22,887 nucleotides of DNA from UBA4717 sp045536775 (lineage in GTDB: Bacteria > Bacillota > Clostridia > Oscillospirales > CAG-272), in assembly GCA_045536775.1 (NCBI GenBank), contig JAZSOD010000051.1, forward strand, positions 1-22,887. Direction: 5' to 3'. Positions 8,198-15,816 of this stretch are shown here, in pieces. The position numbers and the translations under genes were made by a program. Below the pieces are notes generated by a model that ran no database searches, was not told where the DNA came from, and worked only from the letters and a program-made list of their open reading frames with translations. How positions within the stretch are numbered: position 1 is the stretch's first letter; each line of letters begins with the position of its first letter.

Positions 8198-11182
8198 TCA
8201 GTTATTGCGTTTCTTGTGATTCTCCGTATTTTTTATTATAACAACAGACGCCACAACCGTCAAGAGTATGGCGCAAACGGTTATGATAACGGCAATAAGG
8301 TCGCGGTTTACCGCGTCCGTATCGGAGGCCGTGCCTGCCAAGTTTATTGCTTGATAAAGCCCGCTATCGTTGTATTCACTCGAATATCCGGTTATATTAT
8401 CGACACAAAGCTCAAGCTTTGCGTCACTATTTTCCCTGACAAGCACCTGCAGACTTTCAAAGCCTTCTCCCGCGTGCTTGCCGAGGTCGATATAGACCGT
8501 ACTGAAATTGCCCGTATCCACCTTGGCTACGTAGTCGAGAATACCGTTTTTCGAGGCGAGTCTGAATATAACGTCAACACTCTCGGTCTGTGAGCCATCG
8601 GGAGCAAACACCGCTACGTCAAACGACAGAACGGGAGTAAGCGAAAAGCTTAGCGGTGCATCAAAGCGCGCGCCGACTCCCGAAAGCTTAGCACCGCTAT
8701 CCGCACCCCAAAAGCCCTTATCGATCTCCGTGAGCAGAACGGGGGTGTCCGTATACCCTTCGGCAACCCTTACGCTCTTTGCGAAAAACGAGGAGTTAAA
8801 ATTCCCTATACCCGTATGAGTATTGAAATCGTAGTAAATATAGCTGCCCGTAAGCTTTTCCGGTTTTGCTTCGGCCGCAGCCGCCGCAGAGTACCTGCGC
8901 GTTGCGAGCTTACCCGACGAGCTAAGCTCGCCAAACGCCTTCGTGTTTATTCCGACACTTTCAAGGCGCTCGCGGTCTCCCGTGTTAAGAGCGCGGACAA
9001 TTTCCGAGTGTGTGCCGTCAGCGTCCGAAAAAACGTACCTTCCCGAAAATCCGAGCCCTGCCGCACGGACAAGTCCTTCGACCGCCTCTGCACCGTCACC
9101 GGTTACAAGTGATACTATCATAACAGCCGCGCCCGAGAATGATGACATATCCGACAGAAAGCTCTTGAATATTTTCTCATTATCCGCTTTTATGTATTCT
9201 CCGCCACGCTCGTTTACTCCTTCAACGCATACGCCCCACGGAAAATAGCCTTCATCGTAAATATAGTTTCCAAGCGATCTTACAAAAAGCTCGGTGTCGG
9301 TCTCGTTATTTCTGAGCACCACGTAATCGTTTCTGTAAACATCTGATACAGACGCGTATACTCTGACGCTCTTACCCGAGTTCATCGCCGAAATATACAC
9401 GAGTCTCATTGCATTGGCATAAGTGTTTACAAGATCGGTAAGCGACATATTGGGGGCGCTGCTTATGCTTCTTCCCGAGTTTACCGCCCTTCCGATAACG
9501 AAGGAGTCGATAACTCCCGTGCGGTTATCGGAATATCTCATAACAAGGAACTCTGTTGCTGCCCGCACCAACGCGTAGCCACGCTCGTCTGCGACGTTCA
9601 TAAGGTAAGCGTCCGTATCTGCGCTTGATTCAAAGTAGACACCGTCAAGCTCCTTTCCGTCCACCGTAAGCCTTGCGGTGACCGAAGCGCCCGAGGAATA
9701 AAGCGCCGAAATTTTTGAATCGATAAGGTCAACGTATTCCTTGTCGAAGTAGTAGTATTTACCTGCAACCGCCTGCATATATCCGCTGTTCGACGGGGAT
9801 ATGAGCTTGTTTACGCATATTTCCACTATTCCGTTTTCCGAAGCGCTTGCCGCCACGCCCGACGGATCGGGCGAGATATAGCCCACCGATACGCCGCGTC
9901 CCGACGTTGCAATATCTCCAACGCTCACGTAAGTGGGAGTATCAACGAAGACCTTGGGGGTAGACGAAATCTTCACCACGTATTTTTTGAACAGGGCATC
10001 TCCGCTTTGCTTGCCGACGTCAAGTCTGAAGGTGAATTTCGTCGAAATTCCGTGTCTTGAAAGCACGGGCATAATATCGTAATCCGCCGTTTTGGGATCC
10101 TCTCTCAGATCGAGCGCGTAAAGATAAAGCTCACAGCCCTCAAACTCGGTAACGTATTCTCTCGGGATCTCTCCAGTTATTATTATCTGCTTCCCGTCAG
10201 ACGAAAGTCTTGCGGAGGTTATATCGCCATAGGTTATGTAGGATTTGTCCGAATATCCGTCGGTAAGAGATATACCGTTAAAGCGAATATTTCCCTTGCC
10301 GAAGACCTTAAGCCGTACTCTCTTGACGGGAGATCTAAGTCCCGTTTCAATATAATATATACGTCTTTCGGTAGTGGTCTCAAGCTCTGTGTATATATCA
10401 CGGGCATACGAGTCTGCGTCCGAAAACGCCACCATCATTTTATCGCTGTATGAAAAGTTTTCGATATTAAGCCTGAGCGTATCTGCAAAGGCAACCGACG
10501 AGGCGTTGACCTCAAACTCTATAACCGTCTCGTCCGCCTCTTCGTCGGGAACAAGCTCGAAATACGAGCCGCCCTCGGAAAAAACTATCTCGCCTCCGTA
10601 AACGTCGGCGGTGTCAAAAAGAAATCTCGTTGCCGTTTCGCTTTCCGAAAAGCTTACCGCGGCTACGTCGTCTACAAGAAACTCTCCCGTCCACACTCCC
10701 GAATCGGTGTGCTCGGGTATAAGTCCTATCTCAAGCCCCGTAACTATCTCCTTATGCTTCCACTCGGCTATATCAAGGCTGACCTCACTCCATACTCCGG
10801 ACTCGATTGAACTTATTCCCTCACATTCTTCCCCCGACTGTCCGAACAGCCTGATGCGGACAAAATATCCGTCTGCACCGCCCGCCTCGGCAAACACCCT
10901 TGCGGTGATACTTCTTACGTCGTCCATCAGGATCGGGGTATCAAAGCCTGCCGTGACTGCCTTAAGCTCAGTCGAGTCGGTCTCTTTTCCGTGCACCTCA
11001 AGACAACCGTCTTCCGTTATTGAAATATCGGACACGTTACCGTCTCCACTCCACACAACGTTAAATACTCCGCCGTTAAAATCGTCTATCACGGTAATTT
11101 CTTCGGCAAAAGCCGACACAGAGAAGGCAATGCTGCCGATCGCCACACACAGAGCCGTTATCAGAAAATTAAATTTCTTCAT
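8198..11182 (-). CDS. Large secreted, C-terminally membrane-anchored protein with a DUF5722-like (glycoside-hydrolase-like) region
   Basis: The 994-residue protein has a clear signal peptide (basic start, hydrophobic core, cleavage near AFA-EE at about 26) and one C-terminal hydrophobic segment at about 962-983 followed by a basic tail, so it should be tethered outside the cell. Residues 28-320 and about 790-940 look like beta-sandwich, carbohydrate-binding-type modules (DDFNGG opening; YYDFNTHTGIGNF later). The middle, about 420-740, resembles the DUF5722 alpha/beta-barrel family (YYFDKEYVDLIDSKISALYS, then SFVIGRAVNSG and FPWGVCVEGV). The usual NE of the IGNEVN-like motif is RA here (about 565-566), so catalysis is doubtful. 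GGAG sits 7 bases before the ATG. It heads a run with the kinase and ruvX. The family assignment is tentative; the envelope topology is firm. Confidence 0.72.
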   Translation of the reverse strand: MKKFNFLITALCVAIGSIAFSVSAFAEEITVIDDFNGGVFNVVWSGDGNVSDISITEDGCLEVHGKETDSTELKAVTAGFDTPILMDDVRSITARVFAEAGGADGYFVRIRLFGQSGEECEGISSIESGVWSEVSLDIAEWKHKEIVTGLEIGLIPEHTDSGVWTGEFLVDDVAAVSFSESETATRFLFDTADVYGGEIVFSEGGSYFELVPDEEADETVIEFEVNASSVAFADTLRLNIENFSYSDKMMVAFSDADSYARDIYTELETTTERRIYYIETGLRSPVKRVRLKVFGKGNIRFNGISLTDGYSDKSYITYGDITSARLSSDGKQIIITGEIPREYVTEFEGCELYLYALDLREDPKTADYDIMPVLSRHGISTKFTFRLDVGKQSGDALFKKYVVKISSTPKVFVDTPTYVSVGDIATSGRGVSVGYISPDPSGVAASASENGIVEICVNKLISPSNSGYMQAVAGKYYYFDKEYVDLIDSKISALYSSGASVTARLTVDGKELDGVYFESSADTDAYLMNVADERGYALVRAATEFLVMRYSDNRTGVIDSFVIGRAVNSGRSISSAPNMSLTDLVNTYANAMRLVYISAMNSGKSVRVYASVSDVYRNDYVVLRNNETDTELFVRSLGNYIYDEGYFPWGVCVEGVNERGGEYIKADNEKIFKSFLSDMSSFSGAAVMIVSLVTGDGAEAVEGLVRAAGLGFSGRYVFSDADGTHSEIVRALNTGDRERLESVGINTKAFGELSSSGKLATRRYSAAAAAEAKPEKLTGSYIYYDFNTHTGIGNFNSSFFAKSVRVAEGYTDTPVLLTEIDKGFWGADSGAKLSGVGARFDAPLSFSLTPVLSFDVAVFAPDGSQTESVDVIFRLASKNGILDYVAKVDTGNFSTVYIDLGKHAGEGFESLQVLVRENSDAKLELCVDNITGYSSEYNDSGLYQAINLAGTASDTDAVNRDLIAVIITVCAILLTVVASVVIIKNTENHKKRNN

Positions 11183-11225
11183 TATGTTTCTCCAAATAAT
11201 TGGTTGTTTTTTTACATATATACAT

Positions 11226-11234
11226 ATTATACCA
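11226..11234 (-). promoter_or_regulatory. Extended -10 promoter for the surface-protein gene
   Basis: On the minus strand the sequence reads TGGTATAAT, a TGn-extended -10 with perfect TATAAT, about 45 bases upstream of the start at 11182. The -35 region is weak, as is common with extended -10 sites. Confidence 0.7.
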
Positions 11235-11300
11235 CATAATTGTTAACATTAAAAGACCTGCGGGAATATTGAAATACAAAAATATCCTTAGTGATTTTTA

Positions 11301-11329
11301 TTGCATTTTGACAAAGCATGGTGTATAAT
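11301..11329 (+). promoter_or_regulatory. Sigma-A type promoter for the DUF975 gene
   Basis: TTGCAT at 11301-11306, a 17-base spacer and TATAAT at 11324-11329. A TTGACA lies inside the spacer but is only 10 bases from the -10, too close to serve. The leader to the ATG at 11391 is about 55 bases. Confidence 0.8.
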
Positions 11330-11390
11330 ATGGGTGCGGCACGAAATATACACCGCAATATTCAGCCGTTTCGGCAGATTGGAGTTATTT

Positions 11391-11975
11391 ATGACAAGAA
11401 TTGAAATCAAGGAAAGAGCAAAACAGCAGCTTGAAAAGAACATTTTCTCGAACAAGTGGCTTATGGCTGTTCTGTTTCTGGTTATAATCAGCGTTGTCTC
11501 CGCTATCGCGGGCTCTGTTATACCCGCTCTCGGAGCAATACTCGTAACGGGTCCCATGAGCTATGCTGCCGCTTTTATTTTCTTAAAGCAGGCGCGTGAC
11601 AATGAAAATATGAATTTCAAGGATCTGTTCAGAGGCTTTACCGATTGTTTTTCCGACTCCTTCCTCATTGGACTTATGACCGCGATCTTCACGGCGCTCT
11701 GGTCGCTTCTCTTCGTGATTCCCGGTATAATAAAGGGATTTTCTTATTCGATGGCGTACTACGTTAAGTGCGATCACCCCGAATACAACTGGAGACAGTG
11801 CATAAACGAGAGCATGCGCATAATGAACGGTCACAAAATGGAGCTCTTTATTCTTAACTTAAGCTTTATCGGCTGGATAATAGTAGGCGCTCTCGTGCTT
11901 GGAATAGGAACTCTTTGGGTTGCTCCGTACATAACCGCCGCAACCACACACTTCTATCTCTCGATCAAGGAATAA
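11391..11975 (+). CDS. DUF975 family integral membrane protein
   Basis: The 194-residue protein has about four to five hydrophobic segments (roughly 24-62, 88-122 and 152-188) and matches the DUF975 pattern: a basic amphipathic start, LFRGFTDCF, VIPGIIKGFSYSMAYYV followed by an acidic DHP, INESMRIMNGHK, LSFIGW and LWVAPY. The function of this family is unknown. I start at the ATG at 11391, with GGAG at 11381-11384 six bases ahead. The open frame extends upstream to 11301, but that part covers the promoter and lacks family similarity. It is flanked by its own promoter and a strong terminator, so it is monocistronic. Confidence 0.88.
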   Translation: MTRIEIKERAKQQLEKNIFSNKWLMAVLFLVIISVVSAIAGSVIPALGAILVTGPMSYAAAFIFLKQARDNENMNFKDLFRGFTDCFSDSFLIGLMTAIFTALWSLLFVIPGIIKGFSYSMAYYVKCDHPEYNWRQCINESMRIMNGHKMELFILNLSFIGWIIVGALVLGIGTLWVAPYITAATTHFYLSIKE

Positions 11976-11984
11976 CCGATAGCC

Positions 11985-12020
11985 AAAAAGCTGCACGGCA
12001 TCAAAGCCGTGCAGCTTTTT
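11985..12020. terminator. Strong bidirectional terminator between DUF975 and SLH genes
   Basis: AAAAAGCTGCACGGC at 11985-11999 pairs with GCCGTGCAGCTTTTT at 12006-12020, a perfect 15-bp stem with a 6-base loop. T-runs follow on the plus strand (TTTTT then ATTTTTT) and on the minus strand (TTTTT). It ends both convergent genes and overlaps the first base of the SLH stop codon. Confidence 0.95.
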
Positions 12021-13921
12021 TATTTTTTGTTTGCAATTATAACTCTTATTCTGCCGCCGTTATCGGTAGTATCGTCCGCGTAAGCGGTTATATCGTAGCC
12101 GTCCTTGTTTTCAAGCAGATAAGACAGCGACATCACGTCATAGTCAAGCTCCGACTTTTTGTCGGTGCTAGGAGTGTATACGGTGACCGAGTCGGAGTAA
12201 AGCCAGACCTCATCGCCGACTACCGCGCCGAAGGAGGCGTATGCGTCCACGTTTTTCACTTTTATCAGCGTATCTATATCCTCAAGCTTACCCTTGTTGT
12301 ACTTGAACACGCAAGGTCCCTCTCCGCCGTATATATAACAGGTCAATGCCTTCAGCATTGTCTTTTTTGTGCCGATCTGATATTCGTAAACGTAATTTGA
12401 AGACTCAAGCTCCGAATAGTCGAAATCCTCCTCGTCTGACACGTAGCCCGCCGCGTCGGTGAAATTTAACATTATACCGTATTCACACGCGTCGCCCGAA
12501 AAATCACCGAGGATCATATCCGTGATTCTTCCGCTTGAATCGGTGACGAAATGCTTTACGTCACGCTTATCAAGCTCTGCTCCTGTCAGTCGGCTGAAAA
12601 AAAGCGGTGCGGGGTTTTCTTCGTCGTATCCGAGCTCAAGCACGTTTACGTCGGGTGATACCGCGCGCTCACCTATCATGCCGTCCCCGACTCTGCCCGA
12701 GATGGTTTTCTCCTTTACCGCGCTTACATCTGCGGTATCAGAGTAAGTGAGCTTGACTATATCACCCTTGGCAAACCCCGTTTTGTTGCTTTTTATTGAA
12801 AGCGAGTCTCCCGTGGTGAGCGTGAGGTCTACCGTTCTCGCGCTGTAGCTTCTGCCGTTTTCATCGGTATATATTTTCTGCGAGATACCCATTACCACGC
12901 CGTAAACGTCGCGGGCGTACTCTTTGGTCGATACGATAGCCGCAACCTCACTATTGCGTCCGAGAATAAGTGTCACGAGGTCACCTGCTTTGAAATTGCC
13001 GAGACTCGAAACCGAGCGCATGGCATCAGTGCCGCTAAGCTGATAGCTCTTGCCCGCAACCGTTACCTGCAAGGGTGTGTCGCGGTTCGGGAGTATCGCC
13101 TCGAGCGTACCGCTGACCGCACGCGAATAGACGGTCACGGTCTTGGTGAGCGACGAGTAGTACACCACGTCATATTTTTTTATTTCGGAGAGAGCCGACT
13201 CAGTATCATTATACAGAACTCTTACGTCGGTGGGAAGACCGAGCGCAGAATATTTCGTTTTTACTACAAACGGACCCTTGATATCATCATTTATTATCTT
13301 TAAGAGGTCCACTTCCCCGTTTGAGTCGAGGGAGTAGCCGATGGTCTGCGCGTAAGCCTGACCCGTTTTGGTCTTTGCTCCAAGCAGATTGTATATAAGG
13401 TGGGCGCAGTCCTCACGGGTGATGCTCTCGCCTTTCACCGCCTTCACGTTCTCGTCAAGCTCGAGCGACTCACAGAGCGCGAGCTGACCGCTCGGATATA
13501 CTCCGCTTATATCGTTTTCGGTGTACCCGAGCATACGCAGAATGACCGTCACCGCTTCCTCAAGCTTTATGTTATTTGAGGGCCTAAAGCTTCCGTTTCC
13601 GTAGCCGTATATCCACTTGTTCTCTGCGGCAAGTCTTATATAAGGCGCTGCCCAATGAGTCGGCTCAACGTCGGTAAAGCCGCTTGATATACTGTCCGTC
13701 GGAATGCGGTCCTTAAAGCTTGACGCCTTTACTGTCATTTTTGAAAACTCGGCACGAGTCACCGCTTTATCGAGATTCAGGTTGCCGTTCTCGTCGCCGT
13801 TCATAATGCCGAGCACTCCGAGCACCTCAAGCTCTGTATAAAGGTCGGCGGCAAAGGCGGTCACACTCAGTACCAGAAGCAGTACCGCACATATTGCCGA
13901 CAAAATAATTCTTTTATTCAT
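12020..13921 (-). CDS. Secreted SLH-domain protein (cell-wall anchored)
   Basis: The 633-residue protein starts with a signal peptide (cleavage near AFAA-D at about 25) and three N-terminal S-layer homology repeats: about 27-70 (degenerate start, with the conserved TRAEF), 81-133 (FTDVEPTHWAAPYI, then FRPSNNIKLEEAV) and 140-182 (ESITREDCAHLIYNLL). SLH repeats bind pyruvylated secondary wall polymers. The remaining 450 residues are beta-rich with alternating polar/hydrophobic strands and match no domain I recognise. GAAAGG supports the ATG. The gene starts 21 bases after the permease stop and has no promoter of its own in that gap, so it is probably the last gene of the exporter operon and may be a partner or cargo of that exporter; this is inference. 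Confidence 0.85.
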   Translation of the reverse strand: MNKRIILSAICAVLLLVLSVTAFAADLYTELEVLGVLGIMNGDENGNLNLDKAVTRAEFSKMTVKASSFKDRIPTDSISSGFTDVEPTHWAAPYIRLAAENKWIYGYGNGSFRPSNNIKLEEAVTVILRMLGYTENDISGVYPSGQLALCESLELDENVKAVKGESITREDCAHLIYNLLGAKTKTGQAYAQTIGYSLDSNGEVDLLKIINDDIKGPFVVKTKYSALGLPTDVRVLYNDTESALSEIKKYDVVYYSSLTKTVTVYSRAVSGTLEAILPNRDTPLQVTVAGKSYQLSGTDAMRSVSSLGNFKAGDLVTLILGRNSEVAAIVSTKEYARDVYGVVMGISQKIYTDENGRSYSARTVDLTLTTGDSLSIKSNKTGFAKGDIVKLTYSDTADVSAVKEKTISGRVGDGMIGERAVSPDVNVLELGYDEENPAPLFFSRLTGAELDKRDVKHFVTDSSGRITDMILGDFSGDACEYGIMLNFTDAAGYVSDEEDFDYSELESSNYVYEYQIGTKKTMLKALTCYIYGGEGPCVFKYNKGKLEDIDTLIKVKNVDAYASFGAVVGDEVWLYSDSVTVYTPSTDKKSELDYDVMSLSYLLENKDGYDITAYADDTTDNGGRIRVIIANKK

Positions 13922-13942
13922 TCTGTTTTTCCTTTCACTAAC

Positions 13943-15112
13943 TTACTCGTATCTCAAAGCGTCGATAGGATTGAGATTTGACGCCTTACTTGCAGGGAGA
14001 TATCCGAACAGAATACCGATAAACACCGATACTCCCGCGCTTAATGCCACCGCAAACACGGTCGGTGTCGCGTTTATACCGATAAGGTCACCTAAAACTA
14101 TCGAAGCTACCGTTCCGAGCCCTATACCGATCACTCCGCCCACCGCCGAGGTGGTTCCCGCCTCGATAACGAACTGTCTCATAATATCGCGCCGTCTTGC
14201 ACCCAGCGACTTTCTGATTCCTATCTCGCGCGTCCTCTCGGTCACCGACACAAGCATAATGTTCATAATGCCGATACCGCCAACGAGAAGCGATATTCCC
14301 GCAATTCCCGCAAGCACCATGGTCATTATATCCATCATTTCTTCCATCTGGTCAATGAGAGCCTCCATATTGATGATGTTGTAGTAATCGTCCGAGCCAT
14401 ATACTCCGTATAGGTAATTATCGATGGCTGACTGACAGTCGTTTACTCTGTCAACGTCCGAAACCCTGAAGGAATACGAGCCGATACCCGTCTTGCCTAT
14501 CTTGCACGCCGTTGTGTAGGGCAAGAGTATCAGATCGTCCGATGAGCCCTCGCTTGAGTCGTCTATCTCGTCGAGAACACCGATTATGAGAAGCTTATTT
14601 CCGCCAACCTTAATGGTATCGCCAACGGCGGCACCACCGTAGACCTCACGGTTAAGGTATGAGCCCACTACGCAGACCTTCTGATAGTTTTCAAGATCAG
14701 CGTAGGAAATAAATCTTCCGTCCGATAGCTCATAGTCCTTGATGTCCATATATTCCTCGGAAACACCTGTCACGCTTGACGAGTATTCCGTGTTATTATG
14801 CTTCACCGTACCGATCACCGTGACGTTCGGCGAAAAGGAACGGAAAAGGCTTCGGCTTTCATCTAAAAATTCGTAGAAATCCTCATCGTCTACCTGACGC
14901 GTAGCTCCTCGGCTCTGCACCGTGACGGTAAGCACGTCTGTTCCCAGATTACTGAAAAGCGACGTGACCTCGCCCGTAAGTCCTTGCATAAGGCTGACTA
15001 AAATTATTACCGCCGCAACGCCGATGATTATACCGAGCATAGTGAGAAATGCCCTCATTTTGTTGCCCGCGAGGCTTTTGAGCGCGAGCTTGAACGATTG
15101 ATAAAATCCCAT
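13943..15112 (-). CDS. MacB-type ABC transporter permease (MacB_PCD + FtsX)
   Basis: A 389-residue type VII ABC permease. The order is one membrane segment (about 19-41), a large extracellular MacB periplasmic-core-like domain (about 45-265), then three membrane segments in the FtsX domain (about 265-380) with the typical GGIGIMNIMLVSVTERTREIGIRK signature and GARRRDI, the coupling region that contacts the ATPase. The frame is open to a TTG at 15118, but GGAGG directly abuts that TTG and sits six bases before the ATG at 15112, so I use the ATG. It begins two bases after the ATPase stop, showing translational coupling. MacB-type pumps in Gram-positives (YknZ) move peptides or hydrophobic compounds without large TM pores; the substrate here is unknown. 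Confidence 0.93.
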   Translation of the reverse strand: MGFYQSFKLALKSLAGNKMRAFLTMLGIIIGVAAVIILVSLMQGLTGEVTSLFSNLGTDVLTVTVQSRGATRQVDDEDFYEFLDESRSLFRSFSPNVTVIGTVKHNNTEYSSSVTGVSEEYMDIKDYELSDGRFISYADLENYQKVCVVGSYLNREVYGGAAVGDTIKVGGNKLLIIGVLDEIDDSSEGSSDDLILLPYTTACKIGKTGIGSYSFRVSDVDRVNDCQSAIDNYLYGVYGSDDYYNIINMEALIDQMEEMMDIMTMVLAGIAGISLLVGGIGIMNIMLVSVTERTREIGIRKSLGARRRDIMRQFVIEAGTTSAVGGVIGIGLGTVASIVLGDLIGINATPTVFAVALSAGVSVFIGILFGYLPASKASNLNPIDALRYE

Positions 15113-15114
15113 AC

Positions 15115-15816
15115 TCAACCTCCGAAAGCATTCTCGACGTCACCGTCGTATATTATTTTTCCGTCAACTATTCTGACTACCCTCTTTGCCTGTGCGGCAA
15201 TGCTCTGATCGTGGGTAATTAAAACTATCGTGTGTCCTTGTTCATTGAGCTTTTTCAGAAAATCAAGCACCTCAAGACTGGTCTTGCTGTCAAGTGCGCC
15301 CGTGGGCTCGTCGGCAAGTATCACCGACGGGTTTCCCGCAAGTGCGCGGGCGATGGACACCCTCTGCTGCTGACCGCCCGAGAGCTGATTCGGGTAGCTT
15401 TTAAGCTTATCCGAAAGTCCGACCCTCTCAAGTGCCGCCTTAGCCATCTCGATCCGCTTTGTTCTGCCGTAACCGCCGTACAAGAGCGAGAGCTCTACGT
15501 TTTCAAGCACGTTCAGCTTGGCGATGAGATTATATTGCTAGAATATAAATCCGAGAGTCTTGTTGCGAATTTCCGCCTGCTCATCACCCGTGAGCTCGCT
15601 TACATCCTCGCCACAGAGATAATACTCTCCCGAGGTGGGAGTGTCAAGACAGCCGATTATATTCATAAGCGTGGACTTTCCCGAGCCCGACTGACCAACT
15701 ATGGCTACGAACTCGCCCTCGCAGATCTTCAGCGAAACACCGTCTGCTGCGCGTACCTCGCTCTCACCCATCGAGTATATCTTATATATATCACGCAGTT
15801 CTATTATGGGCGTCAT
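15115..15816 (-). pseudogene. MacB-type ABC transporter ATPase interrupted by one in-frame amber codon at the Q-loop
   Basis: Read through, the frame is 234 codons, the normal length of a MacB/LolD-type ATPase, with all motifs in place: Walker A GQSGSGKST at 41-49, signature LSGGQ at 145-149, Walker B ILADEP at 166-171 and the H-loop His near 202. Codon 93 (15538-15540, CTA on the plus strand) is TAG. The flanking sequence reads GFIF-stop-QYNLIAKLNVLENVE, where the family has GF-V/I-FQ-x-FNL, so the stop replaces the Q-loop glutamine and one C-to-T change from CAG explains it. There is no frameshift. It overlaps the adaptor gene by four bases (ATGA) and precedes the permease by two. Options are a true nonsense mutation, a sequencing error, or suppression; restart within the gene would give a fragment lacking Walker A. 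Confidence 0.85.

Noticed and set aside
11301..11390. A longer N-terminus for the DUF975 protein
   Set aside because: The stretch holds the promoter -10 and the ribosome binding site for the ATG at 11391 and does not resemble the family.
15113..15118. TTG at 15118 as the permease start
   Set aside because: GGAGG is immediately adjacent to this TTG, leaving no spacing, but is six bases from the ATG at 15112.
15538..15540. Full genetic-code reassignment of TAG to glutamine in this organism
   Set aside because: Only one conserved in-frame TAG occurs among about 19 genes. A real reassignment should place more of them at Gln positions, so a point mutation or error is simpler.
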